Origin: Nepenthes gracilis
Lineage: Eukaryota > Streptophyta > Magnoliopsida > Caryophyllales > Nepenthaceae
NCBI GenBank assembly: GCA_033239525.1
Contig: BSYO01000004.1
Span: forward strand, 10,516,037 to 10,580,036
Length of the DNA stretch: 64,000 nucleotides
Direction: 5' to 3'
The stretch's first letter is position 1, and every line of letters begins with the position of its first letter. This document shows, in pieces, positions 1-11,245 of the stretch. A program made the position numbers and the translations under genes. The notes below the pieces were generated by a model. It made no database searches. It had not been told where the DNA came from and saw only the letters and a program-made list of their open reading frames with translations.

Positions 1-284
1 AATAATGAAGAACAGTCGGGTTTTATCTCTACTTATTCTTTATACTTTATATACGGGCCTTTCAAAGTTAGTTGATATTGATTCTTGTGATTTAAGGTTT
101 GTATAACCGATCAACTATTGCTAGTGGAAATTTCGGACTCTGTGTCCCGTGATTTTTTTCCCTCGTTTCATAGGGAGTTTTTCACGTAAAAATTATATCT
201 TTATTGTTCGTGATTACTTATTGTGTGCTTGATATCATCTACCATGTATTTCCTCGCGATTTAAACAAGTTTTTAATCCTAACA
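1..284 (+). repeat. Copia LTR, 3' end only (Tnt1-like element)
   Basis: The end of a long terminal repeat is set by the terminal CCTAACA at 278-284, followed directly by a primer binding site. Positions 140-200 (GTCCCGTGATTTTTTTCCCT and the following ACGTAAAAATT) match 7700-7760, inside the solo LTR at 7103-7818, so both come from one family. The left part of the LTR lies outside the window. Confidence 0.8.
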
Positions 285-286
285 AG

Positions 287-297
287 TGGTATCAGAG
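287..297 (+). other. Primer binding site of the copia element
   Basis: TGGTATCAGAG lies 2 bases after the LTR end. It is the standard minus-strand priming site complementary to the 3' end of initiator tRNA-Met in plant copia elements. Confidence 0.85.
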
Positions 298-320
298 AGA
301 GGTTCCATACTCTGTTTTTA

Positions 321-1125
321 ATGGCATCCTCATCGTCAAATAATCTGTCTTTCAGCATTGAGCAGTTCAACGGGTAGGGTAACTTCATTATCTGGCAAGA
401 GAGGGTGAAGAACATTTTGATGAGAGAAGGGACAGTGAAGGCGTTGAAGAAAAAGGACGAAAAGTATGAAAAACTAACCGACGATGAATGGTAAGATAAG
501 AGAGAAAAATCTTATCCAGTTGTCTCATGGATAAACACTTCAAGAAGTTCTTGGTCTAACTGATCCGCGGAAGTTGGGAGAAGTTGGAGAGCCATTACAA
601 GTCCAAATATAAACGTAAATCAATTTATAATTTACGATTATCGAAGGAGGTTTTGAGTTTGAGAAACATGAGGGAATTTGAAACACTTGGGATATTGATA
701 TTGCGTAGATGTTTGCTCTTGATGAGAAAATCAAGGAGGAGGACAAGGCACACCTCTAGCCTCTCTTTGCCGGCCGCTATGGCCATATCGTCACAACCTT
801 ACTATTCGGCAAGGATGCCTTAAAGTTGGACGAGGTTATTGTCTCTTTGCTCATGAATGAGTTAAGACGATCACAAGGGACCTCATCGTCCTCTCATTCT
901 GAGGTGCTGGTGACCAAATCCAGGGAAAGAAGTAGAGGTGTGCTAAATCGGGGAGAAAAAAGTAAATTCGGTCCGAGCAAATGTCATCACTATAAAAGAA
1001 GGGACACATCAAGAAACACTGCTACAAATGGAAGCGTGAGAATGTTGAAGGTAATAAGAAAAAGGCTGACAAGACTCGAGAGGAAGAAAGAGCTACTGTT
1101 GTTACCGGGAGTAATCTTTGGCTAG
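321..1125 (+). pseudogene. Copia gag (Tnt1/Tork-like), degenerate
   Basis: Gag forms the nucleocapsid particle of the retrotransposon in the cytoplasm. Translation from the ATG at 321 gives MASSSSNNLSFSIEQFNG, then a stop, then a typical copia gag start (IIWQERVKNILMREG). The zinc knuckle region at about 980-1030 still shows the start of a CCHC motif (KCHHYK), but frameshifts and stops break the frame throughout. It lies directly behind the primer binding site. The family is well recognised; the copy is dead. Confidence 0.8.
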
Positions 1126-1547
1126 TGTGCCAGAAGGATGAGGTGATGTCTTGATATTGACAAGAGGGTGGTGGACGGTGGTGCATGTCATGTGGAAAGA
1201 GTTCTTCACATCATACACTCCTGGTGATTTTGAAGTGTTGAAAATGAGTAATGAAGCTATGTCCTGTATTATGGCTATAGTGATGTGTGTCTCACCATAA
1301 ATAATTGAACCAAGTTGCTATTGAGGAATGTTAGACATGTCCCGAATGTTCGACTGAATCTAATCTCGGCTGGCAAGCTTGATGATGAGGGCTTTTGTAG
1401 GACGTTCTGCGCAGGAGCATAAAAGCTTACTAGAAAGTCTCTAGTTATGACTCGGGGCAGAAAAGTTTTCAATTTGTATGTGATCAAGCCTCGATTACAG
1501 TGGAAGATGTGCATGTTGCTAGAGATGATGAGCTTTCAAATTTGTGA
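1126..1547 (+). pseudogene. Copia protease and GAG-pre-integrase region, degenerate
   Basis: This stretch sits between gag and integrase, where Tnt1-like elements encode the aspartic protease. At about 1165-1185 the reading is VVDGGA, where the family has DSGA, so the catalytic DSG triad is lost. Downstream, phrases such as LRNVRHVPNVRLNLISAGKL (1316-1376) match the pre-integrase segment of Tnt1-type polyproteins. Several frameshifts are needed to follow it. Confidence 0.65.
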
Positions 1548-2490
1548 CACCGTCGGTTGAGTCACAAGGGTGAGAAGGGCTTGAATTGTTTAGCAAAGAA
1601 AAATTGTCTTCAAGGTGTAAAAACAGCTCAACTGAAGACTTGTTCTCATTGCATGGTTGGAAAGCAACGACGGATCTCATTCAATGGCAATTCATCTATA
1701 AAGAAGACTGATCTTCTTGAATTGGTCCACACCGATATATGTGGGCCATTCAAGGTGAAACTCTTGGAGAAGCACTTTACTTCATCAAATTCATTGATGA
1801 TTGTTCTCGAAAATGGGTGTATTTGAAATCGAAGGATCAAGCTTTTATGTTCTTCAAGCATTTTCACGCCTTGGTTGAGAGGCAAACGGAAAGAAAGCGA
1901 AATGTATAGAAGTGATAATGGCGGGAGTACATCGGATTTTGATGAGTATTATCGTTCTCATGGAATTCGCTTATCGAAGACTCCACAAAGACATGTATGA
2001 ATGGGGTAGTCTAATGTATGAAAGGACTTTGATGGAGAGGGAGATGTGTGCTTTATGGAGGCGAAGCTGTGGCTATTTTGGGGAAGCCTTGAGGGGAGAT
2101 GGCTCATGAGTCGACTTGTCACAGTATCTTGAATGGTAAAGTGCCTAAAAAGATATGGATGGAAAAGATGTATCCTACGATCACTTGTGAGTATTTGGAT
2201 GTAAGGTCTTTGTTCACGTTCCCAAAAGATAAACATTGGAGTAAAATTAGGTATGTATATTTATTACGGGAAGATGAGTTTGGGTCTATATGATCCAATT
2301 GAGAAAGAACCATGTTCGATCTAGGGATCCTCTGTTTGTTGTTAAAAGACTATAGAGGATATCGATAAATGTTCAAAGTTTGTCTCAAAAATGATATGAC
2401 ATTCGATCTTATCTTGACACCTATTTCGGCGAATGAAAGTCAAATTTAAAGATTCTCGATAGTGATAAGGATGAGGTTTTCCTGTTACTA
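1548..2490 (+). pseudogene. Copia integrase (Tnt1/Tork-like), degenerate
   Basis: Integrase inserts the retrotransposon cDNA. The N-terminal HHCC zinc-binding domain is visible: HRRLSH at 1548-1565 and CSHC near 1640-1655. The core follows with LVHTDICGPFKVK (first Asp, about 1720-1755), and the second Asp is in RSDNGG (about 1908-1925). The usual C-terminal piece with PKD and the DEFG..DPIEK phrase runs to about 2315, then TIEDIDK near 2350. Frameshifts occur near 1780, 1890, 2000 and 2100. No reverse transcriptase or RNase H follows, so the element is cut off at about 2490. Confidence 0.8.
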
Positions 2491-2629
2491 AGACTCCTCC
2501 CTGACCCTCTACTCTCTTTCCCTCAATGGAGGATCTCCATGTGTGTGAAAATGTGTTGGGACAAGCCTTGTGTTTATGTGTATGTATATATGCGGGGAGT
2601 TCCTGTGTGGGTGTTTCTGAATTTTATTC

Positions 2630-3330
2630 AAAGAGGAAGATGGAAGGGGAGGTTGAGATGGATTCTCAATTAAAATGGGAGCACCATTAAAGAGAGGAAA
2701 TAGGAGGCAAGTGAGGCTTAGCCTTTGGGAAATCAGAATGGTCACTTTAAGAGGACATCGACTAGCCCACAGGACTCTCACAACAGCTTGTTTGAGAAAT
2801 GGCTCAACCGCAACAGCAAAGCCATTCTTCGTTTGATGCTTTCAGTTTATAAATGACAGACAGGCGTTTGCTTCTGAGTAACAATTGAATTCGTTTTTCA
2901 GCTTATTCTGCCCAGTCTCTTCTGTGAATGACCTGCTTGCTGATTGATGGCTTGCAGTATATTGTAGATTGTTGGGACTGATACCAGAGTATCATAAAAC
3001 GAAAGTGATGAATTGAATTGGAGCTGGCAGGAGCATTGATGTGTTTGCTTGATAAAAAGAAAGATCACTAGCATAGTAGAATTTGCTCTGGAGACGAAAA
3101 GGTTTCCTTATTATGGTAGATCTTGGAGGCGCCATCAATCTGCCGACAAGAAAAATCCATGCAATCAGGTGCATGGGCCTCATGTGAAAAAGAAGATCTG
3201 TGTTCTCTCTCTACGGAGTTGCTTTCACTGATCTTACGGTGAAAGTAACGTCCAAATTCTGATCTTGTAGGGGAAAAGGATGCTGTGGGTTCACAAGTTT
3301 TATCTCCGAATATTTTCAATCTGATCTCCA
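2630..3330 (+). repeat. Segmental duplication, copy 1
   Basis: This segment matches 5090-5760 in the same orientation, with many substitutions and indels. Shared landmarks are GATGGATTCTCAAT (2659; 5096), GACATCGACTAG (2755; 5200), ATTGATGTGTTTGCTTGA (3034; 5540) and GCTGTGGGTTCACAAGTTTT (3281; 5711). The divergence suggests an old duplication. It shows no retroelement domain. Confidence 0.75.
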
Positions 3331-3331
3331 A
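2990..3331 (-). pseudogene. Possible exon of an unrecognised host gene, copy 1
   Basis: I do not recognise this gene. The minus strand is open over 3331-3068 (87 codons), including a serine-rich phrase ending HEAHAPDCMDFSCRQIDGAS. The duplicate at 5560-5760 keeps a similar phrase (ARAPDWMCCPCQQMA), but with a deletion and a shifted frame. Conservation of the phrase in both copies is the only reason to suspect an exon. It could equally be non-coding DNA that happens to be open. Confidence 0.2.
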
Positions 3332-4615
3332 ATTCTTCTAAGGGACTTCCTGAAGGTTATAATAACCTAAGTGCAGCATAATTGCTACCAGAGATAAAAG
3401 GCTCATACGTAGGTAGTGGAAAATTAATAATAAAAATGAAGTCTTAATCCTACTAAGTAGGAAATGTTATATATGAAAAATTTAAAAATTCCTTATTACG
3501 ATTCATTTAGACTATGTAAGAACAACGAAAGTAAAGTATGCACAAATAGACAACACAGGTAATGTATATTCTAGACTAAATATAAATAAAAATTAATTTT
3601 GTAAAAATAAATATCATCAAACTAAATATGAGATAATAAAGACAAATAAGACAAAGATTTTGATGATAAAGAAAAACAGTAAAAACTAATTAGTTTTTAG
3701 ATAAAACCCTCCACACTTCTCTTGTCAGTGAAAGTAATGTAATATAAAAATCAATTTATAATTCAAGTGATACAAATGTATTAAATCTTAGCTAATTTAC
3801 ACCTGACTACTTACCCATACCAAAGAACACCTCAAATTTGCTTTTAACAATAAAATCGGACAGCTTCTAAATCGAGTACACTTTACTTGTTAGTGAGTCT
3901 CCACATACTACTAGATTTCAGTGTCCACGCTTACCAATACTCTAACAAAAGTTTACAAGTTGGAGCAAATGTTTCAACAATAATAGAAAATGATAGGTAA
4001 AAAAACCTTGAACAATTTTATCCAGAGTAAAAAAGAGTTTGGTTTTGTCTTATATTGAAATTCTTCTTAAGCAATGGGAACACAAATGTGCTAATGTACT
4101 TCTATAGACACACATCAAATGTGGGCATGCTAGACCAAATGTGCTCATGCACTAAACAGACATGGCTTAACATGGAAACTAGAAGAGGGATGCACTTGCA
4201 TAGAATAAAAATATATTCGGCGCTAGTCTTCGTTGACGCTTAAAAATCATTCATACCACATGTTTACTTAATCATAGAATATGCAAATACAAGATATTTT
4301 TAATAATATGAATCTATTTTTATCATTTCACTTGATTTAGTATAATATCGTCCAAAAATATAATCAATTTGAAGCCATTTTTATCACACCTAACTCAAAT
4401 TTTTCCAAATTTTATCTTTTTCCATTTTTTTGTCCAACCATAAATAATCTTTTTCCATCTCACAAATATTTCATTTGACTTATATTTCAAATGTCCGAAT
4501 CAATTTAGATATTGTTTTCTCATATTAGCTTATATAGATACAACGTCTCAATATTTACAAATATTTTTATTCTTTATCTAATCTTTTAGCACAATTTCAC
4601 TTATCTATCTTAATA
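3332..4615. other. AT-rich intergenic sequence
   Basis: No gene, retroelement domain or regular repeat was recognised here. Reading frames are short on both strands, and composition is strongly AT-rich, as in other host spacers of this window. Confidence 0.6.
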
Positions 4616-4616
4616 T

Positions 4617-4706
4617 TATATGTATGTGTGTGTATGTATGTATGTATGTACATAAAGTATGCATGTATATGTGTTTGTATGTATGTATGCACGTGTGTGT
4701 GTATTT
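4617..4706. repeat. TATG/TG microsatellite
   Basis: An imperfect array of TATG and TGTG units runs from ATTATATGTATGTGTGTGTA to GCACGTGTGTGTGTAT, with point interruptions. Short reading frames on both strands here are by-products of the repeat. Confidence 0.85.
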
Positions 4707-5089
4707 TGTTGAAAGGGGGAGATGGCAGGGGAGTCGACATTACAGGTCTAGCTAATGATTTTTTCCAAAAATTCTCAAAATCAACAAGGAAGCTAAGCGA
4801 CAACATTAATCTAAAATTAGGTATGTCATTTATTATTTCAAATCGACGACCATGTAACCAGTCCTCTGTTTCATGTTAAAAGCTGGAATCTACTCCTGAC
4901 TTTCAAACTATGACATTCGACACAGTATATTATATTCAATTTAGCATTCTCCCACTCCCATATCAGGTTGCTACAGTTTCAGACAATCACTGTTAGACCT
5001 GATGAGGCCAGCGAGTAACTTAGGCACTATGAGGTCCCATGAACTGTAGCATGCTTCTACGTATAGCTGCAGACATACACTGCCATTTG

Positions 5090-5760
5090 ATTCAGATGGA
5101 TTCTCAATCAAAATGCAGAGCACCATAAAAGAGACGAAATGGGAGGGTAAGTGAGGCTCACTCAGCCCTTTCGGAAATCACAGAGATTATCATAAGTGGA
5201 CATCGACTAGACCATAGGACTCACAACAGCATATTTGAAAAATGGCTCTACTGCAACAACAAAACCATTCAGCCCCCTCCCCACCAAACCCCCGATCCCT
5301 GAGAAAAAAGAATCTCCGTAACATCAAAGTCCTTTCATGCTTTCGGTTTTTACATGTCAGCCTGGCGTTTGCTCCTGAGTGACAATTGCAATTTGTTTGT
5401 CAGCTTATTGGCCCAGTCTCTTCTGTAATTGGCCTTGACAATCCATGACAGCTTCAATTTGCCGATGCAGGTTGTTGGGATTGATACCATATTATCACAG
5501 AACAAAGAAGTGATGAATTGAATTGGAGTTGGCAGGTGCATTGATGTGTTTGCTTGAGAAAAAGAATGATCACTAGCATAGTAACATAAGGCCATGCCAT
5601 CTGCTGACATGGACAACACATCCAATCAGGTGCACGAGCCTCAAGGATGTGAAAGAGAACATTTGCGTTCTCTCTACATTGTTCCTTTCACTAATCCTGT
5701 AGGGGAAAGGTTGCTGTGGGTTCACAAGTTTTGTGGGAAGGAGACTGGCGAGTTTTTATT
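5090..5760 (+). repeat. Segmental duplication, copy 2
   Basis: Second copy of the 2630-3330 segment in direct orientation, about 2.45 kb downstream. It contains an extra C-rich piece near 5270-5300 and lacks part of the sequence equivalent to 3085-3150. Upstream sequence at 4970-5090 is less clearly shared. Confidence 0.75.
5350..5625 (-). pseudogene. Possible exon of an unrecognised host gene, copy 2
   Basis: The minus strand is open for 91 codons. In another frame over about 5480-5400 it gives a coiled-coil-like phrase, NLHRQIEAVMDCQGQLQKRL, which looks more protein-like than its surroundings. No family is recognised. The segment is duplicated at about 2880-3180, where the coiled-coil phrase is not preserved. 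This may be an eroded exon of the gene whose other pieces I suspect at 5880-6450, 7819-8081 and 18714-19130. Confidence 0.2.
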
Positions 5761-5879
5761 GTACTTGTTTATCATGATATCATATAGGCCGTAGAGGTAG
5801 TCCCCATGCTGCATCACATAATTCTCATATCATGTTTGTGATTATTATTTTAGCAGTTATCTTCTTGTCTTGTTCTTGA

Positions 5880-6450
5880 TGATTTGTGGAATTTGTTCCA
5901 AAAACAGGTGGCAGCCATCAGTATTACCTTCGAACAATTCAACCTTTACTCCATTATCTGCATCGCAAAAAGATAGGTGTGGGAGTCAGTGACTCCATTC
6001 ATTTCCTCATATCTATCCATTTCAGAGCTTAGCCTGAGTTGCAAAAGATGTGAAGCCCTCAACTTTTGGAGCTCCCATCAACTTCTTTATTTCATCTGTT
6101 ATGGAAGTAAATCAGCATACTGAATTATTAAACTCCCAACACCTGACCACATAAATTAAATATCATTACCAAGGCAAAATTAGGTGAATGCTGCTCAGGG
6201 GTATCATTTCTATTTGATCCAAGCTTGGAATACTTGTCAGTCACACTTGATGTTTTTGTTTCTGTTTGTCACCTATCAAGATCCATCTCGAGCGACCTTC
6301 ATGTGCCAGCGCTAGAAAACAGCTTTTCTACCCATTTAATTTTCTCATTTTCACTCTTGTTCGTGTTGGTATGATTGCTGCTCGAGCTCCCCATGCACAT
6401 TGACAATTCTATGGCCAATGCTTGCCAATTGCATTTGTACTCTCTAGTCT
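5880..6450 (-). pseudogene. Exon-like fragments of an unrecognised host gene
   Basis: Three protein-like stretches lie on the minus strand. One ends KSENEKIKWVEKLF (about 6310-6350). One reads KYSKLGSNRNDTPEQHSPNF (about 6232-6173) and is followed by a donor-like GTAATG. After an acceptor-like ATAACAG comes LMGAPKVEGFTSFATQ (about 6095-6045). A further stretch near 5965-5880 reads NGVKVELFEGNTDGCHLFLE. No family is recognised and there is no continuous frame. Splice-like borders suggest a broken intron-containing gene rather than a retroelement. Confidence 0.25.
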
Positions 6451-6514
6451 GCATTTCTGTTGTGGTCACTCCCATGTGGGAAAATGCTAGCTTGGAATAT
6501 GCCAGAGTGAATAG

Positions 6515-6830
6515 TTCTCCGGAGTGGATTTCTACGAAGAGGATTTCCGGAGAGGAAATCCAGAGAAGATTCCTAGAGAGGTTTTCGGAGAGCAAAATAT
6601 CTGGAGAGCATTTCCGAAGTTGAAATCCATGAAAGGATTTCCAGAGCATTTTTCATAGTGGAAAATGCCGGAGTGCATTTTCAGAGTAAAAATTTGGGAG
6701 TGTGTTTTCCGGAGACGAAAATGCCAAAGAGAAAATTTGGAGTGAATTTTTGGAGAAAAAATCCGAAGAAATTTCTAGAGTGCAAAGGAGCAATTTTGGA
6801 GAGCAAAATTGCCAGGCAGTAGAAGATGAT
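6515..6830. repeat. Degenerate GGAG-rich minisatellite
   Basis: Short units of about 15-25 bp built on TTTCCGGAGAG and TTTTCGGAGAG recur through this block, drifting to AATTTTGGAGAGCAAAATT at the right end. The purine bias is strong on the plus strand. It may be part of the terminal or internal region of a retroelement, since it adjoins the inverted-motif block and the copia LTR. Confidence 0.6.
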
Positions 6831-6837
6831 CAACCTC

Positions 6838-6982
6838 TAGTTGACCGGATGGAGGCAGAATGGCCGGCCAACGGGTTGACCGGCTGAGAAGGCAAAATGG
6901 CTAGTCAACGGGTTGACCGGCCGAGAATGTTTGCAAGAAGCCAAAATGGCCAGTCAACATGTTGACCAGCCGACTATGGGCT
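6838..6982. repeat. Tandem inverted TTGAC motifs (W-box-like dyads)
   Basis: Three imperfect tandem copies of a dyad are present: GGCCAACGGGTTGACCGG (about 6872), AGTCAACGGGTTGACCGG (about 6903) and AGTCAACATGTTGACCAG (about 6953), plus a single TTGACCGG at 6841. TTGAC followed by C or T is the core that WRKY factors bind, so a regulatory role is possible, but that is inferred from the motif alone. Confidence 0.6.
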
Positions 6983-7102
6983 GAGCATGGTAGCGATTGA
7001 GAATATTATCTCATGACTGAGGACTATGAATAATGCCCGAGGACATGGGATAATATCCGAAATCTTTGGTCACTGGAGACATTAAATAACGCTCGAGGAC
7101 TT

Positions 7103-7818
7103 TGTTGAAGGATGATGGCCAAGGACTTTGCTGGATCTGTAAAGTCTATGTAACAGAGTTGGTGGCTGACTTTGTCAACTACAAGAAGGGAGAATAACGA
7201 CATCTACGCAGGCAGCTCTTTCAGAAGGATGGTTGATCTCAGAGAGTTGGTAGCTGATTGGCGAAAAAGGTCAACTCTTCCCGACAAGATGGCACTTGGC
7301 AGAGTTAGTGGGCAAAGATGGTGACAGGTTGCAAAGTTGATGGCAGGTGTTTGTCCACACGCAACCTGCCTATTAGGTAAATGGTCTCCAGGCAAAGTCA
7401 GTATAAATGTGCATGCTGAGCATGCAGGAAGGTGTGACTATGAGACAAAGTCTGTGAGCGGTAAAGTCCAGTGAGGCGAAGTCTACAGTAGTGAAATCCA
7501 AGCATGTGTGAAAGGCTAAAGAGAGTAGAGTGCACCATCAGTGAGAATAATAAGAGAAGAAAAACAGGAGATAAGAGCGATGTGAGAGTTTCCTTACTCT
7601 GAAGTTGTTTTTCTTATTCTATTTCAGGTGTGTCACGGATACTCTGTCTCGAGAGTTTTTGTAACCAATTTTCATATAGTGACTTGTTTGTAGACTAAAT
7701 GTCCCGTGACTTTTTCCTTCGATTCGTGAAGAGTTTTTACGTAAAATTTGTGTGTTCTCCCTTTTTCTCCCATAAGTGTGTGTGTTCATTCTTATCCGAC
7801 TGGCATTTTTCCCTAACA
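7103..7818 (+). repeat. Solo LTR of a Tnt1-like copia element
   Basis: Starts TGTTGAAGGATG and ends CCCTAACA, the same terminus as the LTR ending at 284. A TATA-like CAGTATAAATGTGC lies at 7399-7412. The R/U5 part at 7690-7790 matches 130-235. No primer binding site follows, so the internal region has been lost by LTR-LTR recombination. The 5' limit is a choice on the TG terminus: flanking 5-mers GACTT and ATTTC do not form a target duplication. Confidence 0.65.
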
Positions 7819-8081
7819 ATTTCATCGCTACATTTGAGAACACCAAATAGATACTTTAGCAGAAAGCCTTCAAAACCACTTATTTAGTTTACTCTCTTTC
7901 ACCCTTGATCTCATCAGGGCTTGGTTCATCAAGCAACAAGTAGTGATGGTTGTTAATGGTGATTCACATTGCTCAAATTCGAACACAAAATGTTTCCCAC
8001 GCATAACACAGAAATAATACAACTATATAACATCACTAACATAATCACCCAACATCCCAGAGGATGCAAAAACTATTCAGG
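7819..8081 (-). pseudogene. Host fragment with exon-like minus-strand phrase
   Basis: This is non-retroelement sequence trapped between the copia solo LTR and Tat element 1. On the minus strand, about 7945-7885 reads HYLLLDEPSPDEIKGERE and then stops. No family is recognised. Being immediately left of the Tat insertion, it should continue into 18714 onward if the insertion split one gene. Confidence 0.2.
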
Positions 8082-9641
8082 TGATGGGTTTGATAATCCC
8101 ATGAGCCGACCTAGAATCCAACCCGCCAATTTGTGCGCCCAGGAAGTAGAAACCCAACGAGATTCCATATAACCCAGAGCCTAGAAATCACCATAGCAGG
8201 CCCAATCAGCAGCCCATACAGCTCTGCCCAAAGACAGCCCAACAACACTAGCCTAGTGGGCAAGCCTATATGCCGCTATCAACATGTGGTTCCCAGCGGC
8301 CATGGAAAAAGTATCAACAGATGGTTACTACCAATCTGTCACAACACCCGTAGCGAATTGCAGTGCAGATTATCCTCCAACTCATTAGCTAACAAATAGG
8401 ATAGTGTCCCACCAATATGCAAGCGACACTTGCCTTAACTACAAATGTAGCTCAGTAAATATTCTATCTAAGATTGCGCATCCCCAGGATAGCAATCACG
8501 ATTCAACGAATCGTCACCAAAAAGGCATTCATCATGTGGCAATCCCCACGATCGCCCTAACAAAGAAAAGAATGCTCGCAACCAGCCGTTGTTGCCATAG
8601 CAAGCAACCACAATTTGCCAAGATATCTCAGCGAATCGACGCAGGTAGCTGCCGCCAACCATGATGCCCAAGAAAGGCTGAACCAACTCCAATACTATAA
8701 ATACCCCTTCGGCCCTGTAGGTAAGAGATATATCTAGCAAGGGAGAAGCAAAGGAAGAAAAGGAGAAATAAGGAGGAGAGGAAAGGAGCGTACGGAGAGA
8801 AGACTTGGAAGGTATGCCCACCCCCTTCTCGTCTCCCATGAGGTCTCATTCTCCTACTCCGGCCGATGGTTGTGCAAGCCTCCCGCCAGCTCTAAGTCCT
8901 CACACTGCAAGATCAGTGAAGGTGACTCGTAGAGCGTGGCGTAAAGAGTCCCTCCGTCTGTAGCTAGAGATGGGATCGACAAGTATCCCTCTCCTCATCA
9001 TCAGCACCTAGGAATCTTTTCCTTCTTCGGTTACCCACCCGCCTGCAAGTACATTCATCAACTAGCCACTCCTCGATGAGTGCAAAACTCTCTTCCTCTA
9101 GTAAGCCGCTCCTCTACTGGGTGCACCGCCGGAGCCCAATCCTCCATCACCAAGCCACTCCTCTGCCAAGCAGGCCGCCGAAACCCAATCCTTCATCGCT
9201 AAGCCGCTCATCTACCGAACACACCGTTGGAACCCAATCATCCATCTTCAAGTAATTCCCCTATCGAGAGCACCATGGAAACCCAATCCTCCATCACCAA
9301 TGCTCCTCTGCCAAGCGCACCACTAGAACTCTGTCCTCCATCTCCTACAGTTGCTCTCTAACCTAGTGCACTCAAGCACTCAATCCCCCATCATACGCAT
9401 CCACGCATTCTTCATTTACTCCTCCTATCTTTCTATCTATCTAAGAAAGATTTCTGACTTGAGCGTTGAAGGATATATCTAGGAGCGAGTTCTCGCCATC
9501 TTCTGACCTCTTGTTTGTTAGTTATGATGTGCAAGATCCAAGTTTGGAGTGATGGAGATCGGACTCGATTTAATTTGATCCGTTGAAAAAGATTAAGCGA
9601 CTCCCTAATCCGTATAATAATTTGGATCCAGAGACGCATCA
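8082..9641 (+). repeat. 5' LTR of Tat element 1
   Basis: About 1.56 kb, from TGATGGGTTTGATAATCC to AGACGCATCA. It aligns along its whole length with 17110-18713 (for example the block CCTAGTGGGCAAGCC at 8250 and 17279). A TATA-like ACTATAAATACCCC lies at 8693-8706. The right half holds repeats of a CAAGCCGCTCCTCT-like unit of about 50 bp (9080-9350). Divergence from the 3' LTR is high, so the insertion is old. Confidence 0.85.
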
Positions 9642-9642
9642 T

Positions 9643-9661
9643 TTGGATCATTTGTGGGAAC
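9643..9661 (+). other. Degraded primer binding site of Tat element 1
   Basis: TTGGATCATTTGTGGGAAC directly follows the LTR. It resembles the TTGGCGTCGTCTGTGG-type site seen at the same place in the Tat element at 57261, with several substitutions. Confidence 0.55.
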
Positions 9662-9689
9662 AACTAAAAAGTCTTACCACTACACGTCA

Positions 9690-10790
9690 GTAAACAAGTA
9701 CAATCAATATTCATGCTCCAACTAACACATCAACCAAAGATATCTCCTCCCATGATGACGACCCTCCAAGTAGCCTTGGCGACGTGTGACCTCCCTTTGA
9801 CGAGCATGCGCTCACTGCCCAACAGGGCATCATGCCTACACTTCCCCAAGCCCTATGCGCTCGCTTAGACAGACGACAACTGGAGGCTCCTTCCTCCCAT
9901 GCACAAGGGTCAGCGCCCAAGAGAAGAAGTAGGGGGAAGAAACCCCCTACTAATGAAAAAAATTATCTGCCTGATGATCTCAGTATTTCGATGGATTCGA
10001 GAGACAGGACCTACTCCCAAAAGAAAGTTTGACTCAAAGAGAGCTTCCAGGGTGTTGAACCCTCTGCTTGTGAGCGGCCTCGCTAAAGCGAAAGGCTTGA
10101 CCTGAGGGCTTGGCAAGGCTGAACCCAAGGCAATGCCTCTCACCGGTCCTAAGCAAAATGACAAATCCTACAGAAGCTATCGTGATTCTCACAATGGGAG
10201 GTTTGACATGCTTGGCCCCTACCCATCACACCAGCCAGAAACATTGTCCCCCATGGCTACGGCCCCTCCTCGGGTAGCTATGTCGGCAGACTACTGGTCC
10301 CGAGCATGCAGGCCCTTGCTGATCGGCTAAGTGCCCTCTTCCAAACCATATGCGTCCATCCGAAGGTGTTATGTCGGCGGTTTCGCCCTATAACTCCCCA
10401 ACAATCAAAGCGAATTAGCATCCGTAGAAGATCCAGCGGCTTGACGACCTCGTGGCCTAGGCGGCCACGGGTGACATGGCCTAGCGGGGGCCAGAGGACC
10501 AACCGAGTCATGAGGAGTGGGATGAAATCCTAGAGCGATATGTCCTAAGCTACTCTCGTGACTATGGGAAGCCCCCTAACTAGGAAGAAACTCTGTGCAG
10601 CGTCAGAGAATACTTTGCCGACCTAGCAAGGTCACCATTTATGACGAGAGATTCAATCGTCTCCATCTTCTCGTAGCATCCAGGAACCGGATCTGAAACC
10701 CCGCGACCAAAGTTTTGTTCCGATGCTCCATCTGAATCACTTTTATGCTTCGCTGGACTCCCAGGGCCTCATAAGTTTCCAGCGTAATGT
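9690..10790 (+). pseudogene. Tat gag remnant
   Basis: Sits where Tat elements encode gag. The N-terminal part reads through phrases such as STKDISSHDDDPPSSLGDV (about 9732-9788) and ALTAQQGIMPTLPQALC. No intact capsid or zinc-knuckle motif could be followed, and stops are frequent. The identification rests mostly on position and on general resemblance to the gag start at 57342. Confidence 0.4.
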
Positions 10791-10799
10791 CTAAAGAAG

Positions 10800-11245
10800 G
10801 TTGGGATGCCCTCACGAGCGGTAGAGTCCTTGACCACTTACATGCAACGCTTCATGCCAAAAGATGCTGCTAGTGCACCGAATGAGGTGGGCAGCAAGCT
10901 GGAATGCCCTCCAGGGTGGCAGAGCCCTCAGCCTCCTTGCCTGCGGCATTTCACGTCAGAAAATGCTTCCTTTGCGCAGACCGAAGTCCACCTTCGGTAC
11001 CTACAGGTTGCTTGTTGGTGATGAGATCTTGACCTCTAAAATCGAGAAGCCGGATGGCTACCAATTAGCAGGCCGGAATGCCCTCAAGGGTGGTAGAGCC
11101 CTCGGCCCCTTGCACGCAGCATTTCCCCCCAAAAGATGCTACTAGCACATCTAGCATGACAAGTGGCAAGCTAGAATGCCCTCAGGGGTATCAAAGTCCT
11201 CGACCCCCTTTGCCTATGGCATTTCATGCTAGAAGACGCTGCCTT
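10800..11245. repeat. Tandem repeat block in Tat element 1
   Basis: About four degenerate copies of a unit beginning GGAATGCCCTCAAGGGTGG, running through GAGCCCTCGGCCCC and GCATTTC to AAGATGCT. Unit starts are near 10806, 10902, 11075 and 11175, giving spacings of about 96, 173 and 100 bp. Tandem repeats in the internal region are common in Ogre/Tat elements. Confidence 0.7.
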
